Assembly (NCBI RefSeq): GCF_003534205.1
Contig: NZ_CP011102.1
Location: 3,236,036 to 3,300,035 of the forward strand
Length of the DNA stretch: 64,000 nucleotides
Direction: 5' to 3'
Origin: Listeria weihenstephanensis
Lineage (GTDB): Bacteria > Bacillota > Bacilli > Lactobacillales > Listeriaceae
The notes under the pieces are model-generated. The model was not told where the DNA came from and did no database searches. It worked only from the letters and a program-made list of their open reading frames with translations. Of the stretch, positions 1 to 6,877 are shown piece by piece (position 1 is the stretch's first letter; each line of letters starts with the position of its first letter). Made by a program: the position numbers and the translations under genes.

Positions 1-943
1 GACAAAGTACCGCCACGCCTGCTTTCTTCTTACCTGTATCCATGATTGATGTTAGTCTATTTTTCAATGTTCTCTTGCCCCCATAAAAATTAGTTGATAG
101 TGCTGTTTGTCTTACATCTTTATTTCTAATCAGGCCAATAATTGCCTCACCATACGTTCTTCGTTTCTCCATGTCTTCGCCGGTTAGCAATGTTTCATCA
201 CAAGATTCTTCGCAGTCATTCTGGAACGCTTTACCCATCAGATATACAAACGGATTGAACCAGTGGATCGCTGTTGCAACTAAAAGTGCTGCGTTCACCC
301 ACAAATCTTTGCGTTTAAAATGTACCAGTTCATGCCGCAAAATGAGAGCCATTTCCTCTGCGTCAATCGGTTTTTCCGGTAATAAAATCGTTGGCTTTCG
401 GAAACCAATCAACATCGGACTAATTTCAAATTTACACATGCGTATACCAATATGTTTTGAATCCACCCCTACATTGCGTTTCTCTTGTTCAAATAATGCT
501 AAAATAGAGGCGTCCGTTACTGGCGTTGTCCATCTTTTCACCATTCGCAAAAAGCTATAGTGTTTCCAAATGTTATAGCCAAGAAAAAGGAGGAATCCTG
601 CAAGCCAAATGCTAAATAAGATGACTGGTAGCGTCCAAAACGGCTCTGCTACTGGTACCACTGTAGTTGCTTCTACCTGGTTCACATTCGTTATTTCATT
701 CATAGTATCCGTCACTGGCGGCTCACTCACGCTGGTTGCCGTAATAATCGGCGCTTCAATCAAAGCCTTTTCAAACTCGAATCGAAATGGTAATAGTAAT
801 CCGATTAGCACAACAAACCAAATGTAGTAGCGCCATTTTGCTGAATATTTCTTACCAAAGAAGTGATGGAATAGTAAGACTAGCACAATGATAATCGACA
901 TTGTAATGGATGCTTCTAGTATGTTATATGTTATTCTCCCCAC
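1..943 (-). CDS. BlaR1/MecR1-type M56 family membrane metallopeptidase (partial, N-terminal 314 residues)
   Basis: This is the N-terminal part of an M56 sensor/peptidase; the gene continues past the left edge. Reading begins at a GTG (943-941) after an AAAGGAG site and 6 bases beyond the upstream blaI-like stop codon, so the two genes form an operon. Hydrophobic segments near residues 10-30 and around 80-110 are membrane spans. The zinc-protease motif HELVH (residues 204-208, DNA 320-334) is intact and is followed by a second hydrophobic stretch and a downstream Glu-rich NDCEESCDE segment typical of the family. In the family, ligand binding activates the protease, which leads to inactivation of the BlaI repressor. 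Whether a penicillin-binding sensor domain follows lies outside the window, so the ligand is unknown; many Firmicute M56 proteins are not beta-lactam sensors. Confidence 0.85.
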   Translation of the reverse strand, partial: MGRITYNILEASITMSIIIVLVLLFHHFFGKKYSAKWRYYIWFVVLIGLLLPFRFEFEKALIEAPIITATSVSEPPVTDTMNEITNVNQVEATTVVPVAEPFWTLPVILFSIWLAGFLLFLGYNIWKHYSFLRMVKRWTTPVTDASILALFEQEKRNVGVDSKHIGIRMCKFEISPMLIGFRKPTILLPEKPIDAEEMALILRHELVHFKRKDLWVNAALLVATAIHWFNPFVYLMGKAFQNDCEESCDETLLTGEDMEKRRTYGEAIIGLIRNKDVRQTALSTNFYGGKRTLKNRLTSIMDTGKKKAGVAVLC

Positions 944-949
944 ATCTTA

Positions 950-1315
950 TCAACTCCTTTTTGAAAGCCAGTCTTTTAGTTCGTCAATATCATCATCTGA
1001 CATATCGCCGCCCTTATACAGCGTGTTAACGAGACCCACCAGCGAATTATTGTAATGCTTATCCATAAACTGCTCCGTCTCCGATTGAAGATACATCTCC
1101 TCGGTGACAATCGGCGTGTAAACCCTTTCCCGCCCAACTTTCTCACTTTCTAAAAAGTCCCGCTCAATCAAGCGCACTAATAAAGTAAGGACAGTCTGCG
1201 GTTTCCAGTGCTTGTCACCATCCAACACCGCGATAATTTCATTTGTCGATACTGGCGGCGAGCTTTTCCAAACAGCCTTCATAATTTCAAACTCTGCATC
1301 TGGTAATCGCTTCAT
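950..1315 (-). CDS. BlaI/MecI/CopY family winged-helix repressor
   Basis: A 121-residue protein with the BlaI/MecI/CopY layout: an N-terminal winged helix (MKRLPDAEFEIMKAVWKS at the start, then a recognition-helix region with TVLTLLVRLIERDFLESEK) and a C-terminal dimerisation and cleavage half. The start follows a GGAGGAGGAAG-like site. It is the first gene of a two-gene operon with the M56 peptidase. Family members repress their own operon, and often other genes, until the partner protease acts. Palindromes of the TACAnnTGTA class lie just upstream at 1338-1372 and are the likely operator. No cysteine cluster of the CopY type is seen at the C-terminus, so copper sensing is unlikely and the BlaI/MecI type is preferred. 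Confidence 0.9.
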   Translation of the reverse strand: MKRLPDAEFEIMKAVWKSSPPVSTNEIIAVLDGDKHWKPQTVLTLLVRLIERDFLESEKVGRERVYTPIVTEEMYLQSETEQFMDKHYNNSLVGLVNTLYKGGDMSDDDIDELKDWLSKRS

Positions 1316-1337
1316 TTCTTCCTCCTCCTTTCATTTT

Positions 1338-1372
1338 CTACATTTGTCGTTAATTACATTCTACAGTTGTAG
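1338..1372 (-). promoter_or_regulatory. Candidate BlaI-type operator: two TACAnnTGTA-like boxes
   Basis: CTACAGTTGTAG at 1361-1372 is a palindrome of the TACAnnTGTA class bound by BlaI/MecI/CopY repressors. A second, imperfect box (CTACATTTGTCG) lies at 1338-1349, with box starts 23 bases apart, that is about two helical turns. Both are directly upstream of the repressor start at 1315. Binding is inferred from the family's known operators. Confidence 0.65.
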
Positions 1373-1422
1373 TTTTTAAAAGTCAAGCATTTGTTTGAAA
1401 ATTAGTTTTAAGACAAAGAATA

Positions 1423-1463
1423 AGCCATCTAACCTTCACCTCAACGGAAGTAATTAGATGGCT
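1423..1463 (-). terminator. Likely terminator of the ABC importer operon
   Basis: A perfect 10-bp inverted repeat (1423-1432 with 1454-1463) with a 21-base loop. On the minus strand it is followed by a T-rich run (TATTCTTTGTCTT). It lies about 110 bases beyond the stop of the binding-protein gene. Confidence 0.5.
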
Positions 1464-1509
1464 GTTCTTCTATTGTCTAACGGCGCTGCTGAATTAGAGA
1501 ACCATAATG

Positions 1510-1555
1510 GGGCAGAAACAATTGAGACTGCGCGCATTTCTGCCCACAGTCTCAA
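1510..1555. repeat. Two interleaved 9-bp perfect inverted repeats
   Basis: Arm A 1510-1518 pairs with 1537-1545, and arm B 1522-1530 pairs with 1547-1555, giving the order A-B-A'-B'. The two hairpins exclude one another, because the single base between A' and B' is too short to bridge a 9-bp stem in a normal pseudoknot. The region lies just downstream of the binding-protein stop at 1571. On the minus strand hairpin B is followed by TTGTTT, so a weak terminator or a switchable 3' end is possible. Confidence 0.5.
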
Positions 1556-1570
1556 CACAGCCCTCATCAC

Positions 1571-3031
1571 TTACTGCTTATTCTCTTTCTTAAACGCGTC
1601 ATACTGTTTCTGCATCTCCGCCATTACAGTCTTCATCCCTGCATCGTTTAGCTTCTTCTTAAATTTCGGCATATACTCGTCTGGATCTACTGTCCCAGTC
1701 AGAAGTGCCGGCCCAAACTCATTACACACATTTGTAATTGAGGCGATTTCGGTTCGGACGCTTTTCGGATCAAAATAGAATCCTAGTCCTGGCGATGCTT
1801 TTGATTCTTCATTAAACTCTTTGAATTTTTCCCATTTATCTTTTGGCTCATCGGAATATCTCTTCAAAATAAAGTGATTTCCAAGCGCGTATGTTGGCAT
1901 CGAATAACGCTCTACACGTGCTGGTAGATCCTCAATACTGCCATCTGGAAGCTCATTATAATGCGTGCCTTCGATTCCTTTGTCAACCAAGTTACGCAAA
2001 TATGGATCTGTGTTCAAAAGATTCAAGAATTCCACAGCTTCTTTCGGATGTTTCGACGTTACAGACACCGCTTGAATCGCGCCTGTCACGGAACTATTTT
2101 TCACGATTGGCGTTTTCATGATTGGTTGCGTCACAACTTTATACTGACCATTTGTTTGCTTATCCCAAATCGATTCAGCGTACGGTTGATATTTCTCAAT
2201 ACGCACAAACCAGTTATCCTTCTCGTAAGACCACGGATCCGTTGATGTCGCAATGTCTTTACTCACATAACCATCTTTATAATACCCATTCAAAACTTTC
2301 AAAATATCAATCGTTTCCGGCTGCTCGTAAAAATTCACGATTTTGCCTGTGTCATTGTATTCATCCACTGCAAACGGTAGCGGAACCGCTGAGTCGATCA
2401 AATAATCAAACGGCGTTACCGGCTTAAAGTCTTTGTTTCCACCGATTGGCGTCACATTAGGTTCGTTTTCCTTGATTGTTTTCAAAAGCGGACCTAGATC
2501 GGCGAATGAATTCACTTTCGAAACGTCCATTTTATATTTATCGACAAGATTTTTATTGAAAACATACACTTGTTGCTCGCCAATTTCTTTGTTTGAAGGA
2601 ACGCCATAGACTTTATCGTCCATCGTCACCCCTTTCCAAAGCTGGCTATTTAACTCGGCTTTCATCTTCTTACCTTCATTATCAACATACTTAGAAATAT
2701 CCATAAAAGCGCCTTTTTGAGCGTAGGAAACAAACTCTCCCGCAGCCGTGTAAGCGATATCAAAATTTTCACCTGAATTAATCATCGTCTGCATTCTGCT
2801 ACCGTAGTCGCCCCAGTCAATTTGCGTCATATCAACGCCAATGCCAAGCTTCTCTTGTGTATATTTATTAACCTCTTTCATCACCTCATCATGATCCTTC
2901 TGAGGCGTCCCAATCATGTACCATTTCAGCGTAACCTCACTATCCCCACTCGCCGATTTATCACTACCACAAGCCGCCATTACCAACAAAATCGCACTCA
3001 AAATCATAACCAGAAACATTTTCTTCTTCAT
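1571..3031 (-). CDS. ABC transporter extracellular sugar-binding lipoprotein (CUT1-type, DUF3502-like C-terminus)
   Basis: A secreted solute-binding protein of 486 residues. The ATG at 3031 follows GGAGG at a good distance; an upstream in-frame TTG at 3067 lacks a site and is rejected. The N-terminus is a lipoprotein signal: Lys-rich start, hydrophobic stretch and lipobox VMAAC at about residues 17-21. The mature part begins with the family pattern of family-1 binding proteins (LKWYMIG, then GVDMTQIDWGDYGSRMQ), and the C-terminal part resembles the DUF3502 group, as in LipO/YtcQ-like proteins that feed LplB/YtcP permeases. It is the last gene of the operon after two permeases, separated from them by a hairpin element and an 8-bp tandem repeat. 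No ATPase is encoded here; CUT1 importers of this type usually share an MsmX-like ATPase. Alpha-mannosides are a guess from the mannosidase locus downstream. Confidence 0.9.
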   Translation of the reverse strand: MKKKMFLVMILSAILLVMAACGSDKSASGDSEVTLKWYMIGTPQKDHDEVMKEVNKYTQEKLGIGVDMTQIDWGDYGSRMQTMINSGENFDIAYTAAGEFVSYAQKGAFMDISKYVDNEGKKMKAELNSQLWKGVTMDDKVYGVPSNKEIGEQQVYVFNKNLVDKYKMDVSKVNSFADLGPLLKTIKENEPNVTPIGGNKDFKPVTPFDYLIDSAVPLPFAVDEYNDTGKIVNFYEQPETIDILKVLNGYYKDGYVSKDIATSTDPWSYEKDNWFVRIEKYQPYAESIWDKQTNGQYKVVTQPIMKTPIVKNSSVTGAIQAVSVTSKHPKEAVEFLNLLNTDPYLRNLVDKGIEGTHYNELPDGSIEDLPARVERYSMPTYALGNHFILKRYSDEPKDKWEKFKEFNEESKASPGLGFYFDPKSVRTEIASITNVCNEFGPALLTGTVDPDEYMPKFKKKLNDAGMKTVMAEMQKQYDAFKKENKQ

Positions 3032-3104
3032 CAAAAATCCTCCCTTTTTATCAGGGCTCCAAGCCAAACTCAGAACCCCATTTTATCACAAATCCTTAAA
3101 AATG

Positions 3105-3400
3105 TTTAAATATCTTGATGTTTAAATATCTTGATGTCTTGATGTCTTGATGTCTTGATGTCTTGATGTCTTGATGTCTTGATGTCTTGATGTCTTGATG
3201 TCTTGATGTCTTGATGTCTTGATGTCTTGATGTCTTGATGTCTTGATGTCTTGATGTCTTGATGTCTTGATGTCTTGATGTCTTGATGTCTTGATGTCTT
3301 GATGTCTTGATGTCTTGATGTCTTGATGTCTTGATGTCTTGATGTCTTGATGTCTTGATGTCTTGATGTCTTGATGTCTTGATGTCTTGATGTTCTAATG
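3105..3400. repeat. Perfect 8-bp tandem repeat, 33 copies (TCTTGATG)
   Basis: The unit TCTTGATG is repeated without error from 3129 to 3392 (264 bp, 33 copies). It is flanked on the left by two copies of a 16-bp variant (TTTAAATATCTTGATG, 3105-3136) and on the right by decayed units (TTCTAATG, 3393-3400). It lies between the second permease gene and the binding-protein gene of one operon. On the mRNA strand the repeat (GACATCAA) has no stop codon in any frame, and all three frames give the same cyclic octapeptide. Such perfect arrays normally vary in copy number by slippage. The copy number here could also be an assembly compromise. Confidence 0.95.
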
Positions 3401-3443
3401 TCATAGTTTTTTAATGTCCTTCACACGTCTTGCATCGCCAAAC

Positions 3444-3569
3444 CCCAGCGGGCTGAGGAATGCTTAGATACTAGGCAAAGGCGAGTACCGGAGCGGAATG
3501 TACGATTTGTACATGAGCACCGGAACGGAGTCTTTAACGACGTAGATAAGCGTTCCTCAGCCCGCTGGG
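3444..3569. repeat. Hairpin-bounded intergenic element, copy 1
   Basis: Arms of 23 nt (3444-3466 and 3547-3569) pair with only one T-G position and enclose a core that contains AAAGGC/GTCTTT (inner stem) and GTAC-loop-GTAC (apical stem). The core matches, with roughly three of four bases equal, the reverse strand of 23321-23411, where the outer arms have a different but again self-complementary sequence. The permease stop codon (3570-3572) directly abuts the outer stem. Its position inside an operon suggests an mRNA stability or attenuation structure, or a small dispersed repeat such as a REP or MITE. No family is recognised. Confidence 0.75.
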
Positions 3570-4544
3570 CTATTCTTTGACGCCGCCGATAGTGAGTCCG
3601 CTGATGAAGTATTTTTGGAAAAACGGATACGTAATCGCGATTGGTACTGTTGAAATTACGACCATCGCCATTTTTGCGCCATCTTGCGGTATGCCTTTTA
3701 GAGCGCCGGATGTGAAGGCGATATCAGCGTTTTGCCGCATGAACTCTAGGTTATTCTCAATTTTCATCAACAAGGATTGCAGTGGAACGAGTTGCGGATT
3801 GTCGATGTATAGTGAAGCGTTAAACCAGTCGTTCCAATAACCTAGCGTGCTGAAAAGGGCGATTGTCGCGATTCCTGGTAGAGATAACGGTAAAACAATT
3901 TTCCACAAAATTCGCAGTTCGCTTGCGCCTTCGATTCGTGCGGCTTCTAAGATCGGCTCTGGAATCGAGCGGATGAAGAAAGTTCGCATGATCATGATGT
4001 AAAACGCGTTCATTGCGAGGGGCAGGATTAGTGCCCAGATTGAATTTTTCAGTTGGAGTACTTGGGTCATAACGATGTATGCTGGCACCATTCCGCCGCT
4101 GAAAAGCATCGTGAAGAAGGCGAAAAATGTGAATTGTTTGCGGTAGGCGAATTGTTTACGTGAGATCGCGTAGGAGTACAGAGCGATCATGGCTACGCTG
4201 AAAATAGTTCCGACCACGGTTACCACGATTGTTACGCCGTATGATTGTAATAGCTGACCTTTCATATTCCAGAGATATTGATAAGCATCCGTGCTCCACT
4301 CGCTTGGAATGAGTTGGAATCCGTTTGTTGCGAGCGAATCTTGACTACTGAATGAAATAACGATGATATACAAGAATGGAAATACGCACAAAATCGCGAG
4401 AAATCCAAGTAAGATATTCATAGCTACATTCATATTTGGACCGAAATCCACGACATCAGGTTTTTTACGTTTACCTTTTTTCGGCAGCTGGAGGTCGCCA
4501 TTGACTTGCTCTAACTGCTCAACTTTCTCGATTTGTTCTGCCAA
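3570..4544 (-). CDS. Sugar ABC transporter permease (YtcP/LplC-type, CUT1)
   Basis: A 324-residue inner-membrane permease with about six membrane segments and the binding-protein-dependent transport signature near residues 205-225 (EAARIEGASELRILWKIVLP), which is the EAA loop that docks the ATPase. The N-terminal 45 residues are charged and cytoplasmic. The length is slightly above the usual 290 residues because of this extension (MAEQIEKVEQLEQVNGD). It follows the LplB-like permease by 16 bases and precedes the binding protein, so the three genes form one operon. Its 3' end runs straight into a long hairpin, which could stabilise the upstream part of the message and make expression of permeases and binding protein unequal. 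The substrate cannot be read from the sequence; complex carbohydrate is the family role. Confidence 0.92.
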   Translation of the reverse strand: MAEQIEKVEQLEQVNGDLQLPKKGKRKKPDVVDFGPNMNVAMNILLGFLAILCVFPFLYIIVISFSSQDSLATNGFQLIPSEWSTDAYQYLWNMKGQLLQSYGVTIVVTVVGTIFSVAMIALYSYAISRKQFAYRKQFTFFAFFTMLFSGGMVPAYIVMTQVLQLKNSIWALILPLAMNAFYIMIMRTFFIRSIPEPILEAARIEGASELRILWKIVLPLSLPGIATIALFSTLGYWNDWFNASLYIDNPQLVPLQSLLMKIENNLEFMRQNADIAFTSGALKGIPQDGAKMAMVVISTVPIAITYPFFQKYFISGLTIGGVKE

Positions 4545-4560
4545 TTAACTCACCTCCGTT

Positions 4561-5490
4561 TTAAAATAGGGCATATTCAGGATCGATTTTCTTCACGATA
4601 TAGTTTGTGAGCATGACCAGAATAAAGCCAACAATTGACTGGTAAAGCCCGGCCGCAGCGCTCATACTAATATCGCCTAGTGATGTTAAACCACGATAAA
4701 CGTATGTATCAATAACATCCGTCACTGGAAAAAGTGGCCCTGAATTTCGCGGAAGCTGGTAGAACAGACCGAAATCGGAGTTGAAAATTTTGCCGACGTT
4801 CAGAATGGTTAAAATGATAATCAGCGGTGTTAAGGCTGGAATCGTTACGTGGCGAATTTGTTGCCATTTGCCAGCGCCATCGATCATCGCGGCTTCGTAA
4901 TAATTTCGATCGATACCTGCAATCGCAGCCAGATAAACGATACTTCCGTAACCGAGACCCTTCCAAATATTCATGAAAATTAGGATGAATGGCCAATACT
5001 GTGGATCGCTATACCACGATATCGGGTCGCCACCAAACGCGACAATCATCGAATTAAGTAGTCCACTATCCTCACTTAAGAAGCTGTAAAGGAAGTAACT
5101 TACAACAACCCATGATAAGAAATACGGAAATAGCATACCGGTTTGATACACTTTTGCCATGCGTTTGTTCACTAAACTGTTAAAGACGATCGCTAAAGCC
5201 ACGCCAAGTAATAGTCCAACGATGATAAACACTAAGTTATAAAGTACGGTATTCCTGGTAATAATAAATGCATCATCTGTTCTAAATAAAAACTTAAAAT
5301 TGTCTAACCCTACCCAGTCACTACTCATCAGACTAGATATGAAACCGTTTCCATCTACGCGGTAATCTTTAAAGGCAATCACAGTTCCAAACATCGGTAA
5401 ATACGCAAAGATTACAAACCATGCGACTCCCGGTAAAACCATGAATAACCAGATTTTATTGGCGTAGAGCTTTTTGAAGAACTTCTTCAA
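4561..5490 (-). CDS. Sugar ABC transporter permease (LplB-type, CUT1)
   Basis: A 309-residue permease and the first gene of the importer operon. The start is a TTG at 5490-5488, seven bases after a GGGGGTG site. The protein opens with KKFFKKLYANKIWLFMVLPG, the usual LplB/UgpA beginning, has six membrane segments, and carries the EAA loop near residues 195-215 (EAAMIDGAGKWQQIRHVTIP). It pairs with the YtcP-type permease downstream to form the membrane channel. A degenerate catabolite-repression site lies upstream at 5510-5523. The 264 bases upstream hold no other gene. Confidence 0.92.
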   Translation of the reverse strand: MKKFFKKLYANKIWLFMVLPGVAWFVIFAYLPMFGTVIAFKDYRVDGNGFISSLMSSDWVGLDNFKFLFRTDDAFIITRNTVLYNLVFIIVGLLLGVALAIVFNSLVNKRMAKVYQTGMLFPYFLSWVVVSYFLYSFLSEDSGLLNSMIVAFGGDPISWYSDPQYWPFILIFMNIWKGLGYGSIVYLAAIAGIDRNYYEAAMIDGAGKWQQIRHVTIPALTPLIIILTILNVGKIFNSDFGLFYQLPRNSGPLFPVTDVIDTYVYRGLTSLGDISMSAAAGLYQSIVGFILVMLTNYIVKKIDPEYALF

Positions 5491-5509
5491 TTCGTGTCAC
5501 CCCCGCTTT

Positions 5510-5523
5510 TGTAAGTGTTTTCA
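5510..5523 (-). promoter_or_regulatory. Candidate degenerate cre site upstream of the importer operon
   Basis: On the minus strand the sequence TGAAAACACTTACA differs from the CcpA consensus TGNAANCGNTNNCA only in the central CG. It lies about 20 bases before the first permease start. CcpA control is common for such importers; here it is inference. Confidence 0.35.
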
Positions 5524-5682
5524 ACATACTAAGTGTACCTTTTTTAAGGGTTGTGCGAATAGTGGGAGAAATATAGATTTGTGGACAAAATTAGTATTCG
5601 TGTTTTATTCACCATCAAGCACGTTTCCTCTGTGGCTTTAATGGGCCGTGCTATATCTGTATGAAAATTTCCAACCTACCTA

Positions 5683-5711
5683 TTGTTTCCATATCTAGAG
5701 TACGCTATACT
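5683..5711 (+). promoter_or_regulatory. Probable sigma-A promoter of the zinc-ribbon gene
   Basis: TTGTTT (5683-5688), a 17-base spacer and TATACT (5706-5711) lie 44 bases before the ATG at 5755, which has its own CGGAGGAATG site. Confidence 0.55.
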
Positions 5712-5754
5712 AGACTTCTACTATTGAAACATAAATGAAACGGAGGAATGAAAA

Positions 5755-6024
5755 ATGGCAAAATCACCACAGTGTCAAAGTTGCGGCATGCCTATGAATA
5801 AACCCGAAGAATTTGGTACCGAAAAAGATGGTACTCGCTCGGAAAAATACTGTCTGAAATGTTATGAAATGGGGAGCTGGACAAACCCTGATGCAACGTT
5901 TGACGAGTTTTACGAAATAAGCCTAAAAGGATTTCAGGAATCTGATATGAGTAAAGTCGGGAAATTTTTTCTCAATAAAATGTATACTAAGAAATTCTTG
6001 AAAAAGTTAGAGCGTTGGCGTTAA
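5755..6024 (+). CDS. Small zinc-ribbon domain protein
   Basis: An 89-residue protein with two CxxC pairs (CQSCGMP at residues 7-13 and CLKC near 35-38), as in the putative zinc-ribbon family PF12674. The rest is helical and basic at the C-terminus (YTKKFLKKLERWR). Proteins of this type are widespread in Firmicutes and have no established function; binding of a zinc ion is the safe prediction. It is a single-gene unit with its own promoter upstream and a strong terminator 12 bases after the stop. Confidence 0.85.
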   Translation: MAKSPQCQSCGMPMNKPEEFGTEKDGTRSEKYCLKCYEMGSWTNPDATFDEFYEISLKGFQESDMSKVGKFFLNKMYTKKFLKKLERWR

Positions 6025-6035
6025 AATATACAACT

Positions 6036-6089
6036 ATAAAAAAGAGGAGAGACGTGCCATTTTCATGACATGTTTCTCCTCTTTTTTAT
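6036..6089 (+). terminator. Rho-independent terminator after the zinc-ribbon gene
   Basis: The inverted repeat ATAAAAAAGAGGAGA (6036-6050) with TCTCCTCTTTTTTAT (6075-6089) ends in a T run. The next 200 bases to 6,277 show no gene or clear structure. Confidence 0.85.
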
Positions 6090-6277
6090 AGAGAGTTATT
6101 TATATAAAACAACCACAACACGGCCGTTGATGCGACTATTCAACATGTCATCAAAGATTTCATTTTTCCGTCATAGGTCAATCATTCCTTCCCGCTTTTC
6201 CTTCATATTTTATTGCAACAAGAAAATTTCTTCCTTTTTAAAAAATGCCATTATATAGAATTCCGCTAATTAAAAAT

Positions 6278-6303
6278 GTTTCAATTTTCTTATAACGTGG
6301 TAT
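6278..6303 (+). promoter_or_regulatory. Possible sigma-B promoter of the IDEAL-domain gene
   Basis: GTTT (6278-6281), 16 bases, then TGGTAT (6298-6303) resembles the sigma-B pattern GTTT-N13-16-GGGTAT. It lies 46 bases before the ATG at 6349. One -10 mismatch keeps confidence low. Confidence 0.3.
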
Positions 6304-6348
6304 TGTCTATTAATAATTTCCAAAATACACTTTGAAGGAGTGATTGTC

Positions 6349-6582
6349 ATGTCTGCTAAGAAAATATCTGAAGCAATGTCCCAGCAATATAAGGAGCTCG
6401 AAAATGAAAGAATCGTTATGGATGTGTTCATCGACTGTTTCATGACAATGCTCGCGCAGAAACAGCGGATGGAACGGATCCAAAACGAGATTGATCTTGC
6501 TTTGGAAACTCAAAATAGACGGCGTTTTTATCGTTTGACTACTCGGATGAAACGATTGCAAGATGAGCAGCTGAGTATGTAA
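6349..6582 (+). CDS. Small IDEAL-domain protein
   Basis: A 77-residue cytoplasmic protein starting at the ATG 6349, eight bases after AAGGAG; an upstream in-frame GTG at 6340 overlaps the site and is rejected. The C-terminal half (IDLALETQNRRRFYRLTTRM) fits the IDEAL domain, PF08858, in which a helix with the I-D-x-A-L pattern is followed by a charged helix. Small Firmicute IDEAL proteins can act as adaptors, as known for the C-terminal domain of Bacillus ComK-related and YpiB-type proteins; the role of this one is unknown. It is a single gene bounded by a terminator at 6609-6655. Confidence 0.7.
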   Translation: MSAKKISEAMSQQYKELENERIVMDVFIDCFMTMLAQKQRMERIQNEIDLALETQNRRRFYRLTTRMKRLQDEQLSM

Positions 6583-6608
6583 TTCACCAAATATATTTCA
6601 AAAATAAT

Positions 6609-6655
6609 AAGGATGGGACAAGAGTTGATCTAAAATCAACAGCTGTTCTATCCTT
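6609..6655 (+). terminator. Rho-independent terminator after the IDEAL gene
   Basis: An inverted repeat starting AAGGAT (6609-6614) and closing with ATCCTT (6650-6655), with an inner stem TTGAT/ATCAA, is followed by TTTTTTG. Confidence 0.8.
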
Positions 6656-6672
6656 TTTTGTATTCTTATTTG

Positions 6673-6870
6673 TCAAATTAAGCGAGATACATCCGCATGC
6701 TGCAGAAAATACTCAATGGGCGTCAAATAGTTCAGCAATTTTCTAGGTCAATTATTTCGAGCCAAAGTAACCTCATTGACTTCCTTTTGAAATATCGTGT
6801 CACAATCCATTTGAATCAATTTCATAAGTCGCTTTTTATTCGAAATTAGACGAATCCAATTTTATGATTT
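6673..6870 (-). pseudogene. IS30-family transposase remnant (C-terminal fragment with in-frame stop)
   Basis: Reading the minus strand in one frame gives about 60 residues that match the end of IS30 transposases: LARNN, then a TGA where an Arg codon is expected, then PRKLLNYLTPIEYFL and the terminus HADVSRLI. The N-R-P-R-K-x-L-x-Y-x-T-P pattern is characteristic of the family. Everything upstream of the fragment is missing, and the complete transposase gene at 6878 begins immediately beside it, so the older element was probably cut by, or left beside, the newer one. No ribosome binding site or start is present. Confidence 0.75.
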
Positions 6871-6877
6871 TTCATTT

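Noticed and set aside
1510-1555. H-type pseudoknot
   Set aside because: The single base between the two 3' arms cannot cross a 9-bp stem, so alternative hairpins are the better reading.
3105-3400. CRISPR-like array
   Set aside because: Units are 8 bp and directly contiguous with no spacers, and no cas genes are present.
3096-3404. A 102-codon open frame made of the octapeptide DIKTSRHQ
   Set aside because: It is a by-product of an 8-bp repeat without stop codons on this strand. There is no good ribosome binding site, and nothing but the repeat is encoded.
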